Shown here: positions 27,346 to 35,439 of the stretch, piece by piece
How the letters are laid out: each line of letters begins with the position of its first letter
Position numbering within the stretch: the first letter of the stretch is position 1
Assembly (NCBI GenBank): GCA_028696945.1
Contig: JAQVGD010000009.1
Location: 1-35,439 of the forward strand
Origin: Lutibacter sp.
GTDB lineage: Bacteria; Bacteroidota; Bacteroidia; Flavobacteriales; Flavobacteriaceae
DNA: 35,439 nt
Direction: 5' to 3'
Notes under the pieces: model-generated
Seen by the model: only the letters and a program-made list of their open reading frames with translations
The model's database searches: none
What the model was told of the DNA's origin: nothing
Position numbers and translations under genes: made by a program

Positions 27346-29004
27346 TTAATATCCTGAATTCTGAGGATAATCTGGTCCCAATAAATTTAATTCGCTTTGT
27401 GGAATTACCCAATTTACCATCCAAGGTTGCATATTACGTCTGGCATCATTTCTGTATGGGAATGGATCTTCAGGTGTATTTGCATGTCCAGCAGAATTTT
27501 CAAGACTTAAATCTCCTGATTTACCATACCCAGCATGATTAACAACATATTCATATAGTTTTCCAGTCCGTTTTAGCATATACCAACGACGCCCCTCAAA
27601 AGCCAATTCTCTAGCTTGTTCATCAAGAATATCTTCAATAGTTACGATGCCTGTTAACGCAGCCGTTTTTGCTCTAGTTCTCACGGCATTTAAGTTTGTT
27701 AAAGCACCGCCATTATTTCCAAGCATCATATTAGCTTCTGCCGCATAAAGATAAGTTTCAGCCAAACGAGCCATCATGATATTTTTTACTTGGGTGTCTT
27801 CAGTAGGGATACCGTCATCTGGGAAGTATTTTTTGCAACCTACATTTTGACGAATAAAGAATCCGTTTCTGCTTGCTTGATCACCGAATTCCTTCCAAGG
27901 TGCAGTTGGATTGTCTCTAATGATGGTTCCTAACGTTTGGCCTGCAGGTAATGTTGCAGGATCATTATATAAATAATCTTTAACATAGTATGAGCCTTTG
28001 ATTCTGGTATCATTAGGATCTTGTGCCAATAAATCACGAACGTAATTGTTCATTGTCAACCATCCAAATCCGCGGCCACCTTGCTCTACCGTGTATTTTG
28101 AGCCAGGTGTTTGTTCAGCATAATTAGGCATTAGGTTGAAGTTAATTTTATTTGGATTTCCATTAACTGCCTTTTTGAATTGTAAAACCCACAATGCCTC
28201 AGTTGTGTTCATGTCGCCTTTAAAAACTTGATCTGTTTGCGCTACCAATTTATGGTTTGCAACTTGTGCAATTACCGCTTCTGATTGTGTTTTGGCTTCC
28301 AACCAATTATTTTGCCATAATGCCACTTCGGCTTTTAGGTGTCTAGCCACTCCTTGGGCTATTCTTCCTGTAGCAGTTGGCGTCCAACTTAAGTGATCAA
28401 TAGCGTAGGTTAAATCTTCATTAATAAGGGTGTAAATAGCTGCTTCTGGAGTTATTTCATTAATAATGTTCAATGCATTTTCAGGCGTGGTAGGCTCTGT
28501 TGTTACATAAATATTGTTGAATAATTTGAATAAGGTAAATACAGAATTTGCTCTAAAAAATTTAGCCTCAGAAACAATTTGTGCTTTTTGATCATCTGGC
28601 ATTGATACCGATTCGGCTGCTTTTATTAAAGCATTAGATCGGTCTAATATTCTATAATATAACTTCCAATAATCTCCATGAACACCGCTATTGGTAGGGT
28701 ATCTACCACTATTTAATTTTCCGTAGTTTGAGATTTCACCACCGCGAGGAACATTTAGGTCATCTTTGGCATCTAAAATAAGCGGATTTGATCCATTGTT
28801 TGCTAGGTTTTCCCAAAATGATCTTTGGATGCTATATAGTGCAACCACTCCAGACTCTAGTCCTTCTGGAGTATTATATACAAAATCAGCGGTAAACCCT
28901 GATGTAGGTTCTTCAATTAAGTAATCTTCATTACATGAAAGAAAGGAAACAAAGATTGCAAGTAGTGCAATGCTCCATTTCGTAAATTTATTACTATTTT
29001 TCAT
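27346..29004 (-). CDS. SusD/RagB-family nutrient-binding outer membrane lipoprotein
   Basis: From internal Met at 29004 (MKNSNKFTKWSIALLAIFVSFLSC). 'RFFRANSVF'-type 'EAKFFRANSVFTLFKLF', 'RLAETYLYAAEANMMLGNNGGALTNLNAVRTRA', 'ILDEQARELAFEGRRWYMLKRTG'. Confidence 0.95.
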   Translation of the reverse strand: MKNSNKFTKWSIALLAIFVSFLSCNEDYLIEEPTSGFTADFVYNTPEGLESGVVALYSIQRSFWENLANNGSNPLILDAKDDLNVPRGGEISNYGKLNSGRYPTNSGVHGDYWKLYYRILDRSNALIKAAESVSMPDDQKAQIVSEAKFFRANSVFTLFKLFNNIYVTTEPTTPENALNIINEITPEAAIYTLINEDLTYAIDHLSWTPTATGRIAQGVARHLKAEVALWQNNWLEAKTQSEAVIAQVANHKLVAQTDQVFKGDMNTTEALWVLQFKKAVNGNPNKINFNLMPNYAEQTPGSKYTVEQGGRGFGWLTMNNYVRDLLAQDPNDTRIKGSYYVKDYLYNDPATLPAGQTLGTIIRDNPTAPWKEFGDQASRNGFFIRQNVGCKKYFPDDGIPTEDTQVKNIMMARLAETYLYAAEANMMLGNNGGALTNLNAVRTRAKTAALTGIVTIEDILDEQARELAFEGRRWYMLKRTGKLYEYVVNHAGYGKSGDLSLENSAGHANTPEDPFPYRNDARRNMQPWMVNWVIPQSELNLLGPDYPQNSGY

Positions 29005-29030
29005 TGTTGTATTTTTTAAATAAGTTAACA

Positions 29031-32000
29031 TTAAAGACCAATATTTAATCCAAGAGTGATTGACTTTGTGTCTGGGAAATCATTTGGATTATTTTCTGGG
29101 CTATATGATTTATAATCTGTCCAAGTAAATAAATTGGTGCCAGTTACATAAAATTTGACATTGCTCATTTTTAATTTACTTAAAACTGCACTAGGTAGGT
29201 TATAAGCCATAGTCAATGTTCTTAATCTAACATAAGATGCATCTGTTACCCCCATAGTTCCAATATTTGCCGGTGCATGAAGATAACTAGGACGTGGGTA
29301 AGTTGTTGATGGATTTTCTGGTGTCCAATAATCCACTTTTATACCATTTCTTACTGATTGAAGGGTTCCTCCTTCATTAAAATTAGCTAAAAACGGATTG
29401 AATTTTGTTGATCCTTCCACGATATAAAAATCTGCCAACATTTCAAAGTTTTTATATACAAAAACGGTTGATAAAGAGCCATACCATTCAGGGTCTGTGT
29501 TGATAACAATATTGTCATCATCATTAACAATTCCATCCCCATTGACATCTTTTACGCGGATAGATCCAGCTTTTAATAAGGTAAGATCTGAGTTGGTGGT
29601 ACTTCCTGGCTGCGCCTGAGGAGATGCCAAAGCTTCTTCATCTGTTTGGAAAATACCGTCAAACACCAATGTTCTTATATTGTTGATAGATTTTCCAATA
29701 TAACGACCTCTGGCCTGATCATCTTTTGGGGCGCCATCAATGTCCACAATACCCGATTTGATTAATTCGTTTTTGTTTTTTGTAAATGAGGCACTTATAC
29801 TCCAATTAAAGTTGTCATTTTTTACAATTTGCCCAGTTAACAACACTTCAATACCACTATTTTTTGATTCACCGCCGTTAGTTATTGTTGAACTAAAACC
29901 AGATGTTCCTCCAAGCGTAATATCTGTTAGTAAATCAGTTGTATTGGTGTCGTAATAATCTACCGAACCTGTGATTCTGTTTTTAAGCAACCCAAAATCA
30001 ATCCCAACGTTTGTGGTTGTAGAGGTTTCCCAAGTTAAATCTGGATTAGGTAAAACAGTTCCCGGTAAATTACCACCAACAATTGCTCCTCCAAAAATAT
30101 ATGGATAGTTACCCACCACCCCAAGCGTAGTATAAGGATCTAAGGATTGATTTCCCACAGAACCGTAACTTACTCTTGCCTTTAGTTGACTGATAGTTTC
30201 TGAATTGGCCAAAAAGTTTTCTTTATGTATTTGCCAGGCTACAGAACCAGCAGGAAAAAATCCCCATTTTTTGTTTTCAGAAAAAACGGACGCACCGTCT
30301 CTACGAGCTGTAAAGGTAAAAAGATATTTATCCATTAAGGTATATCTTGCCCTTCCTAAAAATGATAATATTCTTTTTTGCTCCTCAATCCTTGTTACTT
30401 TAAAATTTAAAGCATTGGTAATACCATCAAATCCAAGTAAATCATTCCCAAAACCAGTTCCGTTTGAAGATGTTTTTGAAGTCTTTATTTGATTGGCAGA
30501 TTGAACAGCCGTGAAATCAAATTTATGATCTTCTCCAATACTCACATTATAATTTAAAATATTTTCAATCAAATATTCTTCGCGCAATGTATTGGCAACA
30601 TCGGCAATACCATTAAGATTAACACCCGCAGAATGGATTTTTGATATATAACTTCCTTCATCAATAAATTTTCTGCTAATCAGAGTGTTTAATTTGTAGG
30701 AGAAATTTTTTGCCAGCTTGTAATTCCCAACCAAATTTATATTGTAGAAATTGACTTTAATTTCGTTTTGGGATTCTCTGATATTCCATAAGGGATTTAC
30801 CGCAGAACTACTTGCATTGGCACCAGCAAGGAGTTTAACAAGCGCTCCAGATTCATCATAAGGTCCTGTAAAAGGAGAAATGGTAATAAAATCTAAATTT
30901 GAAGTTTCTTTTTCTTGTTTGTCTGTAGCTAAATTTATATTTGCTTCAACACTCGCTCTTTCATTTATTTTCTGATTGATATTTAATCTGAAAGATCCTC
31001 TTTCATAATTAGAAGAAGGGACTAATCCCGATTGATCGAAATAATTAACACTAGAAAATATTTTGGTATTTTCTGTTCCGCCTGAAAGACTTACAGTATT
31101 GCTTGTTATAAAACCAGCTTTTAGTACTTCATCTTCCCAATTTGTGTAATTACCTGCCAAATAATTCAAATACTCTGGTGATGTAGCACCATTAAAACTT
31201 AATTCATCAGATAAATAATCTTGACTTGGTGTATTGTCTGTTCTTTTTGCTTCTCTTCTCAATTGCGCAAACTCTTCAGCATTGTACAAATCAAAGTTCT
31301 TTGTTAATTTTTGTGAAGTCATATAAGAATTAAATGAAACTGTCATTTTCCCTTCCTTGCCTTTTGTAGTGGTAACAAGTATAACACCATTAGAAGCTCT
31401 AGCGCCATAAATGGCTTGTGCAGATGCATCTTTTAAGACTTCAATGGAAGCAATGTCATCGGGGTTAATATCATTAATATTTTCAATTGGAAAACCATCT
31501 AATACAATTAACGGATCATTACCGCCACGAATAGAGTTTCTTCCCCTAATCAAAATATTTGAAGTTCCTCCAGGTCTGGCAGATCCTAATGTAATTTGCA
31601 CACCCGCAGCCTGTCCGCGCAGCATCTCCGAAACATTCGAAGTTGGAACTGCCAAAGCTTTGTCTATTTCTACTTTTGAGACCGCTCCTGTAACGTCAGC
31701 CTTTTTTTGAGTACCATATCCAACAACTACAACTTCCTCTAAACTTTGGGTATCTTCATTTAGGGTTACGTTCAAATAGTTAGAATTGCCAATTGCAATT
31801 TCTTTGGTGGTGTATCCAAGAAAAGAGAATACGAGTATTTCTCTATTTTGGACGTCAGACAGCGTAAATTTACCGTCAAAATCGGTGGATGTGCCTTTAG
31901 CTGTGTTTTTAACAACTATAGAAACTCCTGGCAAAGGCAAACCGCTTGCGTCGGATACGGTTCCTTTAATTTCATAACTTTGCGCGTAAATTGAAATACC

Positions 32001-32039
32001 CGCAAAACATAGAAAAAATGATAATAGTAGTGATTTCAT
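29031..32039 (-). CDS. SusC/RagA-family TonB-linked outer membrane transporter
   Basis: 1002 aa. 'KGTVSDASGLPLPGVSIVVKNTAKGTSTDFDGKFTL', 'VVVVGYGTQKKADVTGAVSKV', 'LIRGRNSIRGGNDPLIVLDGFPI', 'IASIEVLKDASAQAIYGARASNGVILVTTTKGKEG'. Confidence 0.96.
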   Translation of the reverse strand: MKSLLLSFFLCFAGISIYAQSYEIKGTVSDASGLPLPGVSIVVKNTAKGTSTDFDGKFTLSDVQNREILVFSFLGYTTKEIAIGNSNYLNVTLNEDTQSLEEVVVVGYGTQKKADVTGAVSKVEIDKALAVPTSNVSEMLRGQAAGVQITLGSARPGGTSNILIRGRNSIRGGNDPLIVLDGFPIENINDINPDDIASIEVLKDASAQAIYGARASNGVILVTTTKGKEGKMTVSFNSYMTSQKLTKNFDLYNAEEFAQLRREAKRTDNTPSQDYLSDELSFNGATSPEYLNYLAGNYTNWEDEVLKAGFITSNTVSLSGGTENTKIFSSVNYFDQSGLVPSSNYERGSFRLNINQKINERASVEANINLATDKQEKETSNLDFITISPFTGPYDESGALVKLLAGANASSSAVNPLWNIRESQNEIKVNFYNINLVGNYKLAKNFSYKLNTLISRKFIDEGSYISKIHSAGVNLNGIADVANTLREEYLIENILNYNVSIGEDHKFDFTAVQSANQIKTSKTSSNGTGFGNDLLGFDGITNALNFKVTRIEEQKRILSFLGRARYTLMDKYLFTFTARRDGASVFSENKKWGFFPAGSVAWQIHKENFLANSETISQLKARVSYGSVGNQSLDPYTTLGVVGNYPYIFGGAIVGGNLPGTVLPNPDLTWETSTTTNVGIDFGLLKNRITGSVDYYDTNTTDLLTDITLGGTSGFSSTITNGGESKNSGIEVLLTGQIVKNDNFNWSISASFTKNKNELIKSGIVDIDGAPKDDQARGRYIGKSINNIRTLVFDGIFQTDEEALASPQAQPGSTTNSDLTLLKAGSIRVKDVNGDGIVNDDDNIVINTDPEWYGSLSTVFVYKNFEMLADFYIVEGSTKFNPFLANFNEGGTLQSVRNGIKVDYWTPENPSTTYPRPSYLHAPANIGTMGVTDASYVRLRTLTMAYNLPSAVLSKLKMSNVKFYVTGTNLFTWTDYKSYSPENNPNDFPDTKSITLGLNIGL

Positions 32040-32249
32040 ATTTTTTGATTAATTAAATTTTCATAAAAATAAGTTAAAAAGAAGGTGAAAGAATAAAATG
32101 AACCTATACAAAAAACATACATGTTAGCAATCGGAGAAATTAATTTGTAAATGAAAGGAGGCACTCAATCCCTTTTGTTGTGAGTTTATTAACAAAACAA
32201 CACGTTGAATAAGCAATTGCTTAAGGTATAAAAATGTGGAATTTTAAGA

Positions 32250-32295
32250 AACTACAACCTTATAGTTTTTGAAATGTTAAGGTAATGTTGTAGTT
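32250..32295. promoter_or_regulatory. Imperfect palindrome between regulator gene and susC (terminator or regulatory site)
   Basis: AACTACAAC-CTTA ... TAAGGT-aat-GTTGTAGTT. Outer 9-bp arms 32250-32258/32287-32295 and inner ACCTTA/TAAGGT. Confidence 0.55.
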
Positions 32296-32318
32296 ATTTT
32301 AACAATTGTTGAAGTAAT

Positions 32319-35168
32319 CTAAATTTTTAAAATGTACTCAACAAGACTATTTTCATGGGATAAGTCCATTTTCTTACGCAAACGATATCTTTTTATCTCC
32401 ACGCTTCTTACAGAAATGTTTAATAAGGGCGCAATTTCTTTAGAAGACAGGTTTAATCGCAAATAGGCGCATAAACGTAAATCGTTCGGACTTAAGGAAG
32501 GATGTAAGGATTTTACTTTCTTTAAAAAATCGCTATCAGCATTGTTAAAAGCTTCCTGAAACAACTCCCAGTCACTGGTATTTGCAAGATTTTTGTTAAT
32601 AATTTTAATTACAGGTTTTACGTTGGTTTCATCTTTAACTGAGGTCAACTCATCTTTAATGGTTCTTAAGAGTTCATTCTTATTAATAATGTTCATAGTT
32701 GATACCGATAATTCTCTTGTTTTACTAAAAATTTCACCTTGTAGTTTTTCATTTTTTAATCGCATAATTACTTTTTCATTTTCTAGTTGAGACAAGGCAA
32801 AATCGCGTTGCTTTCTTTCCATTAATTTTTGTTTCTGTTTTGCGTAATAAATTTTGTAAAGGTTATGGATTAAAAGCAGCAGTGCGCTAAATAAAATAAA
32901 ATAAATTAGAAGCATTGGAGTTGAAAGCATCCAAGGCCTATCAATTCTAAAAGAATAAGAGGCAATATTGGAAGAAAGTTCATCGCCTATTTTTGCTTTT
33001 ACGTTAAAGGTATAATTTCCAGCAGGCAAATTTTTAAAAAAAACCTCAGAGTTTGTGGACCAATTGCTCCATTCATCATACATTCCTTCTAACTGATATT
33101 GGTAATTTACTTCTGAATATTTGTCAAATTCTGGAACGCTGAAAGTAAATACTAGGTTATTGTTTCTAAATTCAAAAGCGTTGTTATTTTTTAAGGAAAC
33201 AGGCGTACTTTGCGCATTAAGAATACTTTTATCAATTGAATTAATCCCTATTTTAAAAGTTTTTCCATGATTTATTTTATCCAAATTTAAAATAATATAG
33301 CCTCTGGATGTTCCAAATAAATACTTGCGGCCAGTTAAATTGGTCATGCTTTCAAATCCAGCAATATCTCTTCTTAACGATGCCGGCAAATAAATTTTAA
33401 TAGTTTTGGGAATGTTATTTAATTGACCAGGCGTAAAATAAACGATGTTTTTAGTGGTAAATCCCCAAAGTGTATTTGTTTTTGGATCAACAACCAAATT
33501 TCCTGAAAAATAAGTATCATCTGCCAAAAAATTAGCCGACATTAATGAGTCTTTTATAAATTTTTCTTCTTTAGTGTTGTATTTGAAAATACCCTCTTTT
33601 ACAGTGTAAATGATATCATCGTTGTATTTTATCAAGCTGGATTTCAATCCCTTTTGAACACTGGTTTCAGTAGAATAATGCAAAACTTTTGTAAAATCAT
33701 CATTAATTTTTAATTTAAACACACCTTTATATTCATGGCTCACAAATAATTGATTGTTATCAATTAATTCAAAATGTCTGCTCGAAATATCAAACCCTTC
33801 AATTTTATTTCTAATTTTCCAAGTGTTATTTATTTTTTCCAACACAAAAAGTCCATCATAATTTCCTTGCAACAACAAATTTTTATTGGAATTTATGTGT
33901 TTAATGTCCCAGGTGCCCATTTTATCTGAAATGAGGTTTGCATTGTTGTTATTGATAATAAATGTACCGTTATTATGACCGCAAAAAAGCGTATTGTCAA
34001 TTACCTTTAAACACCAAACCTGGCCATTAGTACCCTTAACAAACTGAAAGTCGTCATTTGAATTGATGTTTTTATAAAACAATCCCTGATTGGTGCCGAG
34101 ATAGAGGTTGTTATTGAAGATTACCGAAGTGTAAACAGTTCCCAATTTTCCATAAATATCATTATAAATACTAAAAGGTGAATTGATATTGATAACACTG
34201 ATGCCATTATCCAAGCCAAGCCAAACATTGTGGTTCCGGTCTTCAAACATCGATAAAACAGTGTTGTTGTTTAAACCATTTTTCTGATTGATTTTATTTA
34301 AAAGGTTTCCCAGAATGTCAATATGATAAATTCCATTTGAAATGGTTCCTATAATAAAACTTCTATCTGCAAGTTGTATGCTGCTATAAACACTCATAGC
34401 TGAAATTTCGTCATTAGAAGGAAAATTCAATTTTGAAAGATTTTCATCTTCAAAAAAATAAAATCCTTTTTCTTGTGTTTGCAACAGTATTTTTTTATCG
34501 ACAGAAAACATATTGACCAAAATATTATTTTGCAATATTGGATGGTTTGAAATTAAAACCGGATTTCCATTTTCAATTTTATAAAGTCCATCATTCATCT
34601 TTTGAAAATAAATACTTCCAGCCACTTTATGCACCTTTGGAAGGTTGGTTTTAGAATTTATACTACTAAATGATTCATCAACCGTGTTGTAAATATATAT
34701 TCTATGCAAAGATTGAAACAATACCCAATTGTCAAATTTCACAATATTCCAAAATTCTTCTTCAAGTAAAGGTTCTTTCAATTTTTTGCTTAAGGAAAAG
34801 TAAATCAAATTTCCAAAGTCGTTTTCTTCCCAATATCCAAATTCCATATAGCAACCCGTATAAATTCTGTCGCCAATAACATTTACAGAGCGCAAACTCG
34901 ATTCGTTGGGCGAGGGATACAATTTCCAGTTAGCTCCATTAAATGCTAACAATCCACTGCTGTTTGCAACATAAATATAGTTGTCTGCTGCTTGTGAAAT
35001 TGCCCAGTTCTGGTTTTCAGCACCATAAATTTCCGGAGCATAATTTTCAACAGGAGGCAGTTCCTGGGCATCCATAAAAAAAGTGGCCAAGAACAGGAAG
35101 AATAGTATCGATTTTTTAAAGAATTTCAATAGGTAAAAATTAAAAATAACAGCGTTACAATAATACAA
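32319..35168 (-). CDS. Membrane-bound sensor-regulator: beta-propeller repeats, Y_Y_Y domain, TM, coiled coil, LuxR-type HTH
   Basis: 949 aa. 'SMFEDRNHNVWLGLDNGISVI', 'YQYQLEGMYDEWSNWSTNSEVFFKNLPAGNYTFNVKAK', TM 'TPMLLIYFILFSALLLLIHNLY', C-terminal HTH 'LSPNDLRLCAYLRLNLSSKEIAPLLNISVRSVEIKRYRLRKKM'. N-terminal start uncertain. Confidence 0.9.
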   Translation of the reverse strand: MYYCNAVIFNFYLLKFFKKSILFFLFLATFFMDAQELPPVENYAPEIYGAENQNWAISQAADNYIYVANSSGLLAFNGANWKLYPSPNESSLRSVNVIGDRIYTGCYMEFGYWEENDFGNLIYFSLSKKLKEPLLEEEFWNIVKFDNWVLFQSLHRIYIYNTVDESFSSINSKTNLPKVHKVAGSIYFQKMNDGLYKIENGNPVLISNHPILQNNILVNMFSVDKKILLQTQEKGFYFFEDENLSKLNFPSNDEISAMSVYSSIQLADRSFIIGTISNGIYHIDILGNLLNKINQKNGLNNNTVLSMFEDRNHNVWLGLDNGISVININSPFSIYNDIYGKLGTVYTSVIFNNNLYLGTNQGLFYKNINSNDDFQFVKGTNGQVWCLKVIDNTLFCGHNNGTFIINNNNANLISDKMGTWDIKHINSNKNLLLQGNYDGLFVLEKINNTWKIRNKIEGFDISSRHFELIDNNQLFVSHEYKGVFKLKINDDFTKVLHYSTETSVQKGLKSSLIKYNDDIIYTVKEGIFKYNTKEEKFIKDSLMSANFLADDTYFSGNLVVDPKTNTLWGFTTKNIVYFTPGQLNNIPKTIKIYLPASLRRDIAGFESMTNLTGRKYLFGTSRGYIILNLDKINHGKTFKIGINSIDKSILNAQSTPVSLKNNNAFEFRNNNLVFTFSVPEFDKYSEVNYQYQLEGMYDEWSNWSTNSEVFFKNLPAGNYTFNVKAKIGDELSSNIASYSFRIDRPWMLSTPMLLIYFILFSALLLLIHNLYKIYYAKQKQKLMERKQRDFALSQLENEKVIMRLKNEKLQGEIFSKTRELSVSTMNIINKNELLRTIKDELTSVKDETNVKPVIKIINKNLANTSDWELFQEAFNNADSDFLKKVKSLHPSLSPNDLRLCAYLRLNLSSKEIAPLLNISVRSVEIKRYRLRKKMDLSHENSLVEYILKI

Positions 35169-35230
35169 TTTTTTTACAACTGTTTTTTTTTGAGATTTGT
35201 ATTTTTTTGAACCTGCCTGCCTTTTTGGTG

Positions 35231-35319
35231 GGCGTTACCCTACGGGTCAGGCTTTCCGCTGCAATCTGTAATCGCTCGTTCCTCGCAATTACAGGATTTC
35301 CGCTTCAATCCTTAACGCA
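35231..35319. repeat. Structured interspersed intergenic element
   Basis: Ends GGGCGTTA...TAACGC. Contains direct repeats tttccgctgcaatc (35253-35266) and tttccgcttcaatc (35297-35310) flanking a CTGTAAT...ATTACAG hairpin. Confidence 0.65.
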
Positions 35320-35361
35320 AATTGATTTACGTCCCGATAGCTCCTAATCTCCGCAAGTCTT

Positions 35362-35405
35362 TTAAAAAAAATGCTGCAAAACCTTATTAGATAAAGCTTT
35401 GCAGC
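35362..35405 (-). terminator. Probable Rho-independent terminator of a minus-strand gene lying right of the window
   Basis: On the minus strand gctgcaaag...tttgcagc followed by atttttttt. Confidence 0.65.
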
Positions 35406-35439
35406 TACGTAATATTCACTTAAATTAGTGTTGACCAAT

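Noticed and set aside
29740-31977. Several plus-strand ORFs of 60-99 aa within susC
   Set aside because: Antisense to a well-supported SusC coding frame.
32173-32197. ttttgtt…aacaaaa inverted repeat upstream of susC
   Set aside because: Seven-bp AT-rich arms without supporting context; likely chance.

Overview
The window is a Flavobacteriaceae-like (Bacteroidota) chromosomal segment. This is inferred from AT-rich composition, SusC/SusD, DUF4290 and the style of the intergenic repeats. Left part (1-9.2 kb), housekeeping and ordinary genes: 3' end of ribonuclease Y, a tiny Lys-rich ORF with its own terminator, an OmpP1/FadL porin, a polytopic membrane protein, a UvrD/PcrA helicase, a DUF4290 protein and MurA. 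Middle part (9.2-14.6 kb), accessory: repeat-rich intergenic DNA, a lipoprotein, a glycosyltransferase that appears to start at ATA, an O-antigen ligase/polymerase-like protein and a stand-alone GIY-YIG-like protein bracketed by heptamer repeats. Right part (14.6-35.2 kb), a minus-strand polysaccharide utilisation locus (PUL): Y_Y_Y/LuxR-type sensor-regulator, SusC, SusD, a GDPD-GH16 fusion, an endonuclease/exonuclease/phosphatase-family protein, GH30, sugar-porter MFS, a GH2-like TIM-barrel lipoprotein, a large GH94/GH149/GH161-like phosphorylase split by one in-frame TAA, a GH5-like enzyme and an SGNH hydrolase. The most interesting points are: the GDPD-GH16 fusion plus a second phosphodiesterase-fold enzyme in a beta-glucan PUL, suggesting a phospho-substituted beta-glucan substrate; the nonsense-split phosphorylase; a decayed GH16 C-terminal remnant; a relic lipoprotein; 7-nt periodic repeats at several loci; and a structured interspersed element at the right edge.
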